From Chryseobacterium oleae (GTDB taxonomy: Bacteria > Bacteroidota > Bacteroidia > Flavobacteriales > Weeksellaceae), in assembly GCF_900115055.1 (NCBI RefSeq), contig NZ_FOVD01000003.1, positions 124,001-188,000 of the forward strand: DNA of 64,000 bases. Reading direction: 5' to 3'. This document shows positions 17,566 through 25,809 of this stretch, one piece after another. Position 1 is the first letter of the stretch. Every line of letters starts with the position of its first letter. The position numbers were made by a program, and so were the translations under genes. Below the pieces are notes generated by a model, which saw only the letters and a list, made by a program, of their open reading frames with translations, was not told the DNA's origin and ran no database searches.

Positions 17566-18279
17566 ATGAAACACTTATTTAAGTACATTTTCTTTTTGGC
17601 AATTGCCATGTCTTCAATTGCCTGTAGCTCCGATAACGAGGAGGTAATCATCAATCCGGGAGGCGTAACCCATGTATTTTACAAAAATGCGGATGAGTTT
17701 GCTCTAACCTATGATACAGCCGGAACTGTAAGCCCGGCGATCAGGAATCAGGCATTTGATTTATACAAGCAAGGCCAATGGATTGCTCTGGAAGCCCTTT
17801 TCAATGCCAATAATCTGAATGGTGGCTGGCCGCCTGCCAACGGGGGATATAATATCTACGATGATGTTCCTTTCCTGGCAGGGCAAAAATTTGACAGATA
17901 CAGCGGTGCTGTGGGAAACTATGACGGAAACGGAATTCCTACTTTAGGAGGCAGTTTTACCAGCCCGATCATCAACGGATATGTTTATACTTTTACCCAA
18001 AGAGCATTAAACCAGCCTGAAAACAAATATGATTTCTATTATGAAATTGATGTTTTGAATAATTTACTGCCTTTCAAATCTCAGGTAGGAGATGTCATTC
18101 CTTGGTTTAATCAAGCGGGAGGCGGAAAACAGACGATGTGGAAAATCCCGATTGATGTAACCACAGGTTATCAGAAAACATGGAACAAACTGGCTCAGGA
18201 AGGTTATATAAAAATTACGATTAAGAAAAGTCCAAGCGGAAAATATAATAACTTAGTGGGCACAGTTATCCAGCAATAA
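17566..18279 (+). CDS. Surface lipoprotein with a TNT-like NAD(P)+ glycohydrolase domain
   Basis: 237 residues. A lipoprotein signal peptide ends at Cys20 (SSIAC) and is followed by SSDNEE, which fits the acidic export signal that sends Bacteroidetes lipoproteins to the cell surface. Residues about 84-205 follow the pattern of the TNT domain (tuberculosis necrotizing toxin, the C-terminal part of CpnT): NGGWPPANGG, KFDRYSG with R111, GGSFTSPI, FTQRALNQPENKYDFYYEID, and QAGGGKQ with Q189. TNT-type enzymes hydrolyse NAD+ and NADP+. A toxin role is inferred; a surface-anchored nucleotide-scavenging enzyme is also possible. The next gene begins 10 bp downstream and could encode an immunity or partner protein. 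No TAnnTTTG element was found upstream. Confidence 0.72.
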   Translation: MKHLFKYIFFLAIAMSSIACSSDNEEVIINPGGVTHVFYKNADEFALTYDTAGTVSPAIRNQAFDLYKQGQWIALEALFNANNLNGGWPPANGGYNIYDDVPFLAGQKFDRYSGAVGNYDGNGIPTLGGSFTSPIINGYVYTFTQRALNQPENKYDFYYEIDVLNNLLPFKSQVGDVIPWFNQAGGGKQTMWKIPIDVTTGYQKTWNKLAQEGYIKITIKKSPSGKYNNLVGTVIQQ

Positions 18280-18289
18280 ATAAACGTAC

Positions 18290-18709
18290 ATGTATTCAAT
18301 CTCAAAAAAAATAAATATTGTGCAACAGGCTCTGGTTGCAAAAAATTTCTTCAGCAATGATGAAATTATTCCGGCGGCAGTAACCACATTCACATGTTGT
18401 GATTGCGGGCATACCAATACCGTTACAATCAAGCCTTATGAATCCGGATTTTCGATCTTCCAGCTTTACCATGAGGACAAAGTGTTATCAAAAACAGAAT
18501 TATTAAAAAACAAAATGGTCACCGAAACTTCAGCCAGGATGATTCATTCTGGAGCATTAACGGTTACGGATTTACCCACTCTATACTTCGGAACCCAATG
18601 CGAATCCTGTCATTCAAAATACATCGTGGTATTCAGTTATGGGGAAAAGCAACCGGGACTGACCGTTTTAAACATCTCAGGCGTCTGGAAATATGAAGAT
18701 TCGGAATAA
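18290..18709 (+). CDS. Small cysteine-rich cytoplasmic protein, possible immunity partner
   Basis: 139 residues, not recognised. There is no signal peptide or membrane segment. Two cysteine groups, FTCCDCGHTN (C36, C37, C39) and TQCESCHSKY (C104, C107), could make a zinc-ribbon-like metal site. The start is 10 bp after the stop of the TNT-like lipoprotein gene and a terminator follows at 18776, so the two genes form a closed two-gene unit. By position and by its cytoplasmic nature it may be the immunity protein of the putative NAD(P)+ glycohydrolase, but nothing in the sequence proves this; a chaperone or unrelated zinc-binding protein is possible. Confidence 0.65.
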   Translation: MYSISKKINIVQQALVAKNFFSNDEIIPAAVTTFTCCDCGHTNTVTIKPYESGFSIFQLYHEDKVLSKTELLKNKMVTETSARMIHSGALTVTDLPTLYFGTQCESCHSKYIVVFSYGEKQPGLTVLNISGVWKYEDSE

Positions 18710-18775
18710 TTTATTTTGAATACAATAGGTAAAATTTCTTCCTGCATACTCGGAATTCAGAAGATCATTTATAGT

Positions 18776-18806
18776 AAATCCACAGTTTTTTCGCTGTGGA
18801 TTTTTC
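18776..18806 (+). terminator. Terminator after the TNT-like two-gene unit
   Basis: Perfect 10-bp stem AAATCCACAG / CTGTGGATTT with an 8-nt loop and trailing T run. Confidence 0.88.
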
Positions 18807-18888
18807 ATGCACCTATGGCTACAATATGCAGTCTTCATTACAAATTTTCCAAAATCGTTTTCTATCTTTGCTGTAAATAATAAAATTC

Positions 18889-19356
18889 ATGGATAAAATT
18901 GATAGTCTGAACCAAGTTGCAGAATTCCACACCACTTTTAAAGCCCCTATTTTAGATACACCACAGATCCCTTCTCAGGAAAGATGCAATCTTAGAGTTG
19001 AACTTTTGCAGGAAGAATTAAATGAACTGAAGCAGGCTATTGCTGATAACGATATCGTAGAAATTGCTGATGCTCTGTGTGATCTTCAGTATGTATTAAG
19101 CGGTGCAGTCCTTGAATTCGGACTTGGCAGTAAATTTGTAGAGCTATTCAACGAAGTACAGCGTTCCAATATGTCTAAAGCTTGCGACAATGAAGAACAG
19201 GCAGAGGAAACTGTAGCATTTTATAAGGAAAAAGGGGTAGAATCTTTTTATGAAAAATCAGGAGAGAAATTTAACGTCTACAGAAAAGCAGACCATAAAG
19301 TTCTTAAGAATAAGTACTACTCCCCTGCAGATTTAAAAACAATCATCGAAAAATAA
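18889..19356 (+). CDS. MazG-like / PRA-PH superfamily nucleotide pyrophosphohydrolase
   Basis: 155 residues. The all-alpha NTP pyrophosphohydrolase signature EExxE…ExxD is present in LLQEELNELKQAI and EIADALCDLQYV, the four acidic side chains that bind magnesium. Such enzymes hydrolyse non-canonical or excess (d)NTPs to the monophosphate. The C-terminal half (FYKEKGVESF…) is typical of the flavobacterial stand-alone form. A -7 element TATCTTTG lies at 18863-18870, 18 bp before the ATG. The stop is 1 bp before the next start, so it leads an operon with the thioredoxin-like and DUF4230 genes. The true substrate cannot be told. Confidence 0.82.
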   Translation: MDKIDSLNQVAEFHTTFKAPILDTPQIPSQERCNLRVELLQEELNELKQAIADNDIVEIADALCDLQYVLSGAVLEFGLGSKFVELFNEVQRSNMSKACDNEEQAEETVAFYKEKGVESFYEKSGEKFNVYRKADHKVLKNKYYSPADLKTIIEK

Positions 19357-19357
19357 T

Positions 19358-19924
19358 ATGAAGAAATTTATTACCAATATTGTTGCCGTTTCAGGTCTTT
19401 TTCTGGCTTCGCAGCAGTTCAGCGCCCAAAAAGTGGTGATGAACCGTGAGGTAGAAACTCAGAATGATGGCAAAATGCTTTTAGGAAACCAATTCAAAGA
19501 GCAGTTTCTGAAAGCTCCCTATGCAGACTGGTACGTGAAAGAGCATGATGAATATGCTGTAGATCAGAAAGCTGTAGATCAACTAAGAAAGGCTAAATTC
19601 AATACCTATTCACTGGTTGTTTTTATGGGAACCTGGTGTGAGGACAGTCACAGGGATTTCCCAAGACTGATGAAGATCCTGGAAGATTTAAAATATCCTG
19701 ACAATAAGGTAACCATCATTGCTGTTAACCGTAAAAAAGAGTCTCCTACAGGAGATGAAGTACGTTACAATATTCAGAAGGTTCCTACGATTATCGTAGA
19801 AAAATACGGTAAAGAGATCGGAAGAATCATAGAAATGCCTACCTCCGGATATATTGAAAGAGATCTGGTTGAAATTGTGAAAAAAGATGACAGTTCTGTA
19901 ATCAAAGAAATCTTTGGCAAATAG
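19358..19924 (+). CDS. Periplasmic thioredoxin-like protein with CxxS active site
   Basis: 188 residues. A signal peptide (MKKFITNIVAVSGLFLASQQ, cleaved near SAQ) leads into a thioredoxin fold with SLVVFMGTWCEDSHRDFPR, and the cis-proline loop KVPTIIVEKYG. The active site is C-E-D-S instead of CxxC, so it cannot form the usual internal disulphide; such variants act as isomerases, mixed-disulphide chaperones or have lost redox function. It is placed 1 bp after the MazG-like gene and overlaps the DUF4230 gene by one base, which suggests translational coupling. Confidence 0.85.
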   Translation: MKKFITNIVAVSGLFLASQQFSAQKVVMNREVETQNDGKMLLGNQFKEQFLKAPYADWYVKEHDEYAVDQKAVDQLRKAKFNTYSLVVFMGTWCEDSHRDFPRLMKILEDLKYPDNKVTIIAVNRKKESPTGDEVRYNIQKVPTIIVEKYGKEIGRIIEMPTSGYIERDLVEIVKKDDSSVIKEIFGK

Positions 19925-20532
19925 TGTTGAGAAATTATAAAGTAATTATATCATTCGCAGCGGGAATTCTCGTGATGCTGATTCTGTTTTTCGGACTAAA
20001 ATCATGTTTTAATCTTAGCGAAAAGACGGAAAAGTCAGATTATTATATCCTGACCAACCAGATTTCCAAGATGAACAAAATGGTGGTCATGGAACAGGAC
20101 ATCTCCAGCATGCAGAAAACGAAAATGGGCTACGAAGTGTTTGGAAAAGAAATTTCAAACAACAGCATTATCACGTACACCAAAACCAATGCACAGGTTT
20201 CTTATGATCTTAACAAAATGAAGATCGAAGTGGATTCTATCAACAAGAAACTGGTGATTACGGCACTTCCCGACGCAGATATCAGAATTACACCAAGCGT
20301 TGAAATTCAGTCGCTGGATGATTCTTTTATCAACAGAATTTCTGAAAAGGACATTAAAAACGTGACCCAGAAAGCAAAGGAAACCGCCATTAATTCCGTT
20401 AATCAGAATCAATTGAGAACAGAAGGGCGCAAACAATTAATGGAAAATCTTAATAATATTTTCGTTTTGGCAAAAGCTTTGAATTATACCATAGAAGATG
20501 AAACCGGCAAGCTCGGCGTTTTAGGACTCTAA
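19924..20532 (+). CDS. DUF4230 membrane-anchored protein
   Basis: 202 residues with a single N-terminal membrane helix (VIISFAAGILVMLILFFGL) and a periplasmic region starting at about residue 30. The body (EKSDYYILTNQISKMNKMVV… to …GKLGVLGL) matches DUF4230, a family of unknown function. The start is GTG at 19924, whose G is the last base of the upstream TAG stop (TAGTG), an example of stop-start coupling; a TTG one codon later is the alternative. Third gene of the MazG-thioredoxin-DUF4230 unit. Confidence 0.78.
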   Translation: MLRNYKVIISFAAGILVMLILFFGLKSCFNLSEKTEKSDYYILTNQISKMNKMVVMEQDISSMQKTKMGYEVFGKEISNNSIITYTKTNAQVSYDLNKMKIEVDSINKKLVITALPDADIRITPSVEIQSLDDSFINRISEKDIKNVTQKAKETAINSVNQNQLRTEGRKQLMENLNNIFVLAKALNYTIEDETGKLGVLGL

Positions 20533-20544
20533 AAATTTTAAGCT

Positions 20545-20727
20545 ATGAATTCAGAAGACAACAAAAAGAAGGAATCTGCCAATTCAGCAGAAACGAAAAA
20601 ACAGAATGAGGATTTTCAAAACATTCCTGCTTCCTCAGAAAAAAGCAACCCGCCTGATATTGACAAAGAAGATGTTCAGAAGTCTTCCAAAAATAAATCA
20701 GGGAAAACGGATAATACTAAAAAATAA
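20545..20727 (+). CDS. Small highly charged hypothetical protein
   Basis: 60 residues, almost only K, E, D, S, N, P and Q (NSEDNKKKESANSAETKKQ… KSGKTDNTKK), so probably disordered. It starts 12 bp after the DUF4230 gene and is followed by a strong terminator, which supports it as the last gene of the operon. No family is recognised. Confidence 0.6.
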   Translation: MNSEDNKKKESANSAETKKQNEDFQNIPASSEKSNPPDIDKEDVQKSSKNKSGKTDNTKK

Positions 20728-20730
20728 ACC

Positions 20731-20765
20731 AAAAGGTTCTGCTCAGGTGAGTGGAACCTTTTTTA
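20731..20765 (+). terminator. Terminator after the DUF4230 operon
   Basis: AAAAGGTTC / GAACCTTTT stem with trailing T run. Confidence 0.85.
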
Positions 20766-20775
20766 TTGATTATTT

Positions 20776-21266
20776 TTAACCACAAAAGTCGCAAAAGTTT
20801 TTTGAACACTTAAGTTTATTTCAAGTTTAAATTCAGGCTGCAGAGAAGAGCACTTGAGTTTTATTAAAATCAAAGATTTTTATTGATAATGGTAAAAGAG
20901 CATGACCTATTTAATCTAACAGAAGGAGAATCTTAAACCATTAAGGCTGATTAAGGTTTAGCTTCGCTTTAAGGCTTACGGCTTAAAAAATCATTTGATT
21001 TTTTCTTAACTCACCTTATATCCTTCACTTATCTTAATGTTTTAAAAAGCTTGAAATGAAAATCTGAGAAATCTGCGGGAGATAAGAAAATAAAAGTATT
21101 TTGAACACTTAAGTTATTTTTGAGGCTAATTCATTACGCATATCATGTCCGCTTAAGTTTTGTGAAAATCTTTGATTTTAGGCTTATGTACTCTTGTTGA
21201 AGGCATTAAAACTTTTGAAACCAAAGTGTTTAAAAAATTAAAAGCTTTTGTGACTTTTGTGGTTAA
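20776..21266. mobile_element. Gene-free 491-bp element bounded by inverted repeats (MITE-like)
   Basis: The ends are 22-bp inverted repeats (20776-20797 and 21245-21266) that match at 21 of 22 positions; the core is ACCACAAAAGTC. Inside are two direct copies of a roughly 90-bp unit, starting near 20795 and 21093, each with TTTTGAACACTTAAGTT followed by a CACTTGAG/CGCTTAAG block and a short palindrome related to AAAATCAAAGATTTT. No open frame of note is present. It lies between two convergent genes, where insertion does least harm. No clear target-site duplication is visible, so it may be a non-autonomous mobile element or a recombinogenic palindromic repeat. Confidence 0.55.
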
Positions 21267-21297
21267 AAAAAGCAAAATAGTAAACAGGCAGAAACAG

Positions 21298-21334
21298 AAA
21301 GATTCTGCTCAAATGAATGAACAGAACCTTTCTT
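21298..21334 (-). terminator. Likely terminator of the leu operon
   Basis: On the minus strand AAAGGTTCTG pairs with CAGAATCTTT (one mismatch), then CTGTTTCTG. It is 30 bp past the leuB stop. The T run is weak. Confidence 0.5.
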
Positions 21335-21364
21335 ACTAATCTATTATTATATGGACTTAAATGA

Positions 21365-22489
21365 TCATACGATGGTGGATTTTCCTATTTTAATATTCTC
21401 GAAATTGTAATAAGATTTCTCAGAATACTTAATATAATCCGCGATAAAACTTCCTACTTCACTGGTGGAATAATGCTGTTCTGAATTAAGATCTACCGTC
21501 ACATACCTGTTTTCTATAGCATGCTCCACCGCTCTTCTCAATTTTTCTGCGGCTTCCGGAAGTTCAAGATAATCAAGCATCATGGCTGTACTTAAAATAG
21601 AGGCTACAGGATTGGCAATACCTTTTCCTTTTGCCTGCGGATAAGAACCATGAATCGGTTCAAACAATGCATTCTCCTCACCTATCGATGCCGAAGGAAG
21701 AAGCCCGATAGAACCGCCGATAACACTCGCTTCATCAGAAATAATATCTCCGAACATATTCTCTGTCAGAATCACATCAAACTGCTTTGGATTAAGGATC
21801 AGCTGCATCGCTGCATTATCTACAAACAAATAATCCAGTTGTACATCAGGATATTGAGACGCTATTTTCTGGCAGGTTTTTCTCCAGAGTCTGGAAGTAT
21901 CCAAAACATTAGCTTTGTCGATAAGCGTCAGTTTTTTCTTTCTTTTTTCTGCTTCTCTAAAGGCCATGTGTGCAATAGGAATAATCTCTTCTGTGCTGTA
22001 TTTACAGACATCATAGGCGTATTTCCCATCAGGATCTGTAAATTTCTCCCCGAAATAAATTCCGCTCACCAGCTCTCTGAAGATCTGAATATCTGTTCCT
22101 TCAATAATCTCTCTTTTTAAAGGACTCTTGTCAATCAGTGATGCATAGGTTTTCAAGGGTCTGATATTCGCATATAGTCCCAATTCTTTACGAAGTTTCA
22201 GCAAACCCTGTTCAGGTCTTACTTTAGCTTCAGGATTATTGTCGAAAACAGGATCTCCGATCGCTCCGAAAAGGACTGCATCAGAATCTTTGCAAATCTT
22301 CAATGTTTCATCAGGTAGCGGATCGCCTGTTTTAAAAATAGCTTCAGCCCCCATTAATCCATAGGAAAACTGAAAATTACATTTAAAAACTTCTGCCACA
22401 GCATCCAGTATTTTAATGCTTTCGCCGACTACTTCTGGCCCGATCCCGTCTCCGGGAAGGACCGCAATTTTAAAATAACTGTTGCTCAT
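21365..22489 (-). CDS. leuB: 3-isopropylmalate dehydrogenase LeuB
   Basis: 374 residues. Oxidative decarboxylation of 3-isopropylmalate with NAD+, third step of leucine synthesis. Motifs: [14 protein letters not shown] at the N-terminus, [16 protein letters not shown] for substrate binding, [14 protein letters not shown], the metal-binding [32 protein letters not shown], and the NAD site [19 protein letters not shown]. Length is normal. The gene overlaps leuD by 20 bp and ends the operon leuA-leuC-leuD-leuB. Confidence 0.97.
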   Translation of the reverse strand: MSNSYFKIAVLPGDGIGPEVVGESIKILDAVAEVFKCNFQFSYGLMGAEAIFKTGDPLPDETLKICKDSDAVLFGAIGDPVFDNNPEAKVRPEQGLLKLRKELGLYANIRPLKTYASLIDKSPLKREIIEGTDIQIFRELVSGIYFGEKFTDPDGKYAYDVCKYSTEEIIPIAHMAFREAEKRKKKLTLIDKANVLDTSRLWRKTCQKIASQYPDVQLDYLFVDNAAMQLILNPKQFDVILTENMFGDIISDEASVIGGSIGLLPSASIGEENALFEPIHGSYPQAKGKGIANPVASILSTAMMLDYLELPEAAEKLRRAVEHAIENRYVTVDLNSEQHYSTSEVGSFIADYIKYSEKSYYNFENIKIGKSTIV

Positions 22490-23075
22490 ACTTTTGTGTT
22501 TTTAGTTCAAACTGTTTTATCGCCTGTTTTTTGCTGATTAAAAAATCAATATCGTCATAGCCGTTGAGAAGGCATATTTTTTTATAGGATTCAAGTTCAA
22601 AAGTTTCTGTTTTTCCGTTAAAACTGATCGTCTGCTGCTCTACATCCACCTCAATTTCGGATTCAGGGTTTTCTGTACTGTTTTTTAAAATTTCCTTTAA
22701 AAATTCTTCTGAAACTTTTACAGGAAGAAGTCCGTTGTTTAAAGCATTCCCTTTAAAAATATCCGCAAAATAACTCGATACAATGACTTTGAATCCATAA
22801 TCCGTCAAAGACCACGCGGCATGCTCCCTGCTGCTTCCGCAACCGAAATTGTTTCCTGCAACCAGGATTTCCCCGGTGTATTTGGTATTGTTCAACACAA
22901 AATCAGGATTAGGTTCTCCTGTATGCATATTAAACCTCCAGTCTCTGAAAAGATTCTCTCCAAAGCCTTTTCTGTCAATGCTTTTCAGAAATCTGGCAGG
23001 AATAATCTGGTCTGTATCTATATTTTCTGCCGGTAATGGTACGGCGCGGGATGTTATATGTTTTAATTTTTGCAT
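22470..23075 (-). CDS. leuD: 3-isopropylmalate dehydratase small subunit LeuD
   Basis: 201 residues. Small subunit of isopropylmalate isomerase, working with LeuC on 2-/3-isopropylmalate. The family motifs [35 protein letters not shown] and [20 protein letters not shown] are intact. It lies 14 bp after leuC and overlaps leuB by 20 bp, so translation is probably coupled. Confidence 0.97.
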   Translation of the reverse strand: MQKLKHITSRAVPLPAENIDTDQIIPARFLKSIDRKGFGENLFRDWRFNMHTGEPNPDFVLNNTKYTGEILVAGNNFGCGSSREHAAWSLTDYGFKVIVSSYFADIFKGNALNNGLLPVKVSEEFLKEILKNSTENPESEIEVDVEQQTISFNGKTETFELESYKKICLLNGYDDIDFLISKKQAIKQFELKTQKYEQQLF

Positions 23076-23089
23076 TACGTCTTGATCTT

Positions 23090-24478
23090 TTAGTTTAAGC
23101 TTTCAAAAGCTGAAATTCTACCTTCTATGGCTGCTTTGGCTGCAGTAAGCGGACTGGCGAGGATCGTTCTTGCTCCCTGTCCCTGTCTGCCTTCAAAATT
23201 CCTGTTGGAGGTAGAAACACAATATTCACCTTCCGGGATTTTATCATCATTCATCGCCAAACAGGCTGAACATCCCGGCTGACGGATCTGAAATCCTGCA
23301 TCATTGAAGATTTTATCCAAACCTTCCTCATAAATCTGCTTAACGACCTGCTGAGAACCCGGAACGATCAGGGCTTTTACACTCTCTGATTTATTTTTTC
23401 CTTTAATATACTGAGCAGCAGAACGGAAATCTTCTATCCTTGCATTGGTACAGCTTCCGATAAATACATGATGCACTTTAATCCCTGAGACCTCCTGTCC
23501 GGCTTTCAGTCCCATATACTGAAGTGCTTTTTCTTCAGATTCATTCTGTGGAACCGGAATAACTTCATGGACTGAAATTCCCATTCCCGGGTTGGTTCCG
23601 TAAGTGATCATTGGAAATATATCTGCAGCATCAAAGGTTAATTCTTTATCAAAAACGGCTCCTTCATCGGTTTTCAACGTTTTCCAATATTCCAGTTTAT
23701 CTGTCCATTCCTCACCTTTTGGCGCAAATGTTCTTCCTTTTACGTATTCAAATGTGGTTTCGTCCGGCGCGATCATCCCGCCTCTGGCTCCCATTTCAAT
23801 GCTCATATTGCAAACGGTCATTCTTCCTTCCATGGACATTTCTTCGAAAACATTTCCGGCGTATTCACAGAAATATCCTGTTCCGCCATCGGTTCCGATT
23901 TTAGAAATGATATACAGAATCACGTCTTTTGACTGAACATTTTCATTCAGCTCTCCATTGACAGTGATTCTCATAGATTTAGGCTTATTGAGTAACAGAC
24001 ACTGACTGGCAAAAACCTGTGCCACCTGACTGGTTCCGATACCGAAAGCAATAGCACCAAAAGCACCGTGTGTAGACGTATGGCTGTCTCCGCAAACGAT
24101 GCTCATTCCCGGTTGGGTAATGCCCAGTTCAGGAGCGATAATGTGTACAATTCCCTGGTACTGATGACCTAATCCGAATAATTCAACATTATTCTTTTTG
24201 CAGTTTTCCGTAAGCTGTTCCACCTGGTTTCTTGATAATTCATCCCGGATTGGCTGCTCCTGATTCAGAGTCGGAACATTGTGATCTGCCGTAGCTACAA
24301 TCTGTTGGGGTCTGAAAACTTCAAGATTTCTGGCTTCTAGTTCAGCAAAAGCCTGAGGGCTGGTTACCTCATGAATCAGATGTTTGTCTATATAAATGAT
24401 TTGAGGTCCGTCCGGGACCGTTTCTACAACGTGAGCATCCCAAACTTTATCAAAAAGTGTCTTTCTATTATTATCCAT
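23090..24478 (-). CDS. leuC: 3-isopropylmalate dehydratase large subunit LeuC
   Basis: 462 residues from the ATG at 24478 ([18 protein letters not shown]), which matches the usual family start; six codons further upstream another ATG adds only a non-conserved stretch. The [4Fe-4S] ligands are in [14 protein letters not shown] and [13 protein letters not shown]. Other motifs: [57 protein letters not shown]. It is the catalytic subunit of isopropylmalate isomerase, 21 bp after leuA. Confidence 0.97.
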   Translation of the reverse strand: MDNNRKTLFDKVWDAHVVETVPDGPQIIYIDKHLIHEVTSPQAFAELEARNLEVFRPQQIVATADHNVPTLNQEQPIRDELSRNQVEQLTENCKKNNVELFGLGHQYQGIVHIIAPELGITQPGMSIVCGDSHTSTHGAFGAIAFGIGTSQVAQVFASQCLLLNKPKSMRITVNGELNENVQSKDVILYIISKIGTDGGTGYFCEYAGNVFEEMSMEGRMTVCNMSIEMGARGGMIAPDETTFEYVKGRTFAPKGEEWTDKLEYWKTLKTDEGAVFDKELTFDAADIFPMITYGTNPGMGISVHEVIPVPQNESEEKALQYMGLKAGQEVSGIKVHHVFIGSCTNARIEDFRSAAQYIKGKNKSESVKALIVPGSQQVVKQIYEEGLDKIFNDAGFQIRQPGCSACLAMNDDKIPEGEYCVSTSNRNFEGRQGQGARTILASPLTAAKAAIEGRISAFESLN

Positions 24479-24499
24479 ATTCAATATTAAAATCAATCC

Positions 24500-25663
24500 C
24501 TATACTATTTTACGGCTGCAGACTTCCATGATCATGTACAGATCGTCGTTTTTCACTTCTTTTTTCACATCAGCAACCTTTAAAAACTCCTGATATAAGA
24601 AATCAAGTTCGTTTTTCGTGATATCGAAACCGATATGTTTGAAACGGTAAGCTAATGCTGAACGTCCGCTTCTCGCGGTAAGAATAATCGATGAAGCATT
24701 TACGCCTACTTCCGCAGGATCTATAATTTCGTACGTTTCTCTGTTTTTAATCACCCCATCCTGGTGAATTCCTGAACTGTGGGCAAAAGCATTGGCTCCG
24801 ACAATAGCTTTGTTAGGCTGTACCGGCATCCCCATCAGATCAGAAACCATCACACTCATTTCATTCAGCATTTTTGAATTGATATCGGTGTGAAAGTTTA
24901 AATCTTTATGCTGCTTTAAGATCATCACCACTTCTTCCAAAGCTGTATTTCCGGCTCTTTCTCCCAGCCCGTTGATGGTACATTCAATCTGGCGGGCTCC
25001 GTTAACTGCTCCTGCAATGGAATTAGCGGTAGCAAGTCCCAGATCATTATGGCAATGGCACGAAATAATTGCTTTTTCAATGCCTTTTACATTTTCTTTC
25101 AGATATTTGATTTTCTGACCGTATTCTTCCGGAAGGCAATATCCTGTCGTATCCGGAATATTTAAAACGGTGGCTCCTGCCTTGATGACCTCTTCACAAA
25201 CCCTTGCCAGATAAGCATTGTCTGTTCTTCCGGCATCTTCTGCATAAAATTCCACATCTTCTACGTAGCTTTTGGCGTATTTTACAGCTTCAACGGCACG
25301 CTCCAGAATATTTTCACGGGTTGAATTAAATTTAAACTGAATATGAGAATCAGACGTCCCGATTCCTGTATGGATGCGTGGCCTTTTAGCATATCGTAAT
25401 GCTTCCGCGGCTACGTCTATGTCTTTTTTGTTGGCTCTTGTCAGTCCGCAGACCTTCGCATTTTTTACCAGCTTTGAAATTTCTGAAACTGATTCAAAAT
25501 CTCCGGGGCTTGAAATCGGGAAACCGGCTTCTATTACGTCAATCCCTAGCTTATCGAGCCTTTCTGCGATCATCAGCTTTTGCTTTGTATTCAGTTTACA
25601 TCCGGGAACCTGTTCCCCATCCCTCAGCGTAGTATCAAAAATTTCGATTTTTTCGGAATTCAT
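24500..25663 (-). CDS. leuA: 2-isopropylmalate synthase LeuA, short form
   Basis: 387 residues. Condenses 2-oxoisovalerate with acetyl-CoA, the first leucine-specific step. The TIM barrel carries [27 protein letters not shown] (metal-binding HxH) and [14 protein letters not shown], then the accessory [13 protein letters not shown] region. The C-terminal LeuA allosteric domain (about 120 residues in the 500-residue enzymes) is absent, so classical leucine feedback through that domain is not expected. First gene of leuACDB; no ilv genes are next to it. No Leu/Ile/Val-rich leader peptide was found upstream. A perfect palindrome TTTTGATCAAAA sits at 25683-25694 in its leader. Confidence 0.95.
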   Translation of the reverse strand: MNSEKIEIFDTTLRDGEQVPGCKLNTKQKLMIAERLDKLGIDVIEAGFPISSPGDFESVSEISKLVKNAKVCGLTRANKKDIDVAAEALRYAKRPRIHTGIGTSDSHIQFKFNSTRENILERAVEAVKYAKSYVEDVEFYAEDAGRTDNAYLARVCEEVIKAGATVLNIPDTTGYCLPEEYGQKIKYLKENVKGIEKAIISCHCHNDLGLATANSIAGAVNGARQIECTINGLGERAGNTALEEVVMILKQHKDLNFHTDINSKMLNEMSVMVSDLMGMPVQPNKAIVGANAFAHSSGIHQDGVIKNRETYEIIDPAEVGVNASSIILTARSGRSALAYRFKHIGFDITKNELDFLYQEFLKVADVKKEVKNDDLYMIMEVCSRKIV

Positions 25664-25682
25664 AATGAAGTTTTTTACTTAA

Positions 25683-25694
25683 TTTTGATCAAAA
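25683..25694. promoter_or_regulatory. Palindrome TTTTGATCAAAA upstream of leuA
   Basis: A perfect 12-bp palindrome 20 bp before the leuA start, in the region between leuA and the divergent 514-residue gene. It could be an operator, or chance in AT-rich DNA. Confidence 0.3.
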
Positions 25695-25809
25695 CTACAG
25701 CTTACAATATTTTTGCGTTTTCATCTTTTCTGAAAATTACAATATTCAACAGCCGACCAAATAGCCGCATTCATTTAATAATCAATTTATTACATTTTAC
25801 AAATTTACA

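Noticed and set aside
25664..25809. Leucine attenuator leader peptide upstream of leuA
   Set aside because: The short frames there (starting MNAAIWSAVEY or MKTQKYCKL) have no run of Leu, Ile or Val codons, and no terminator hairpin follows.
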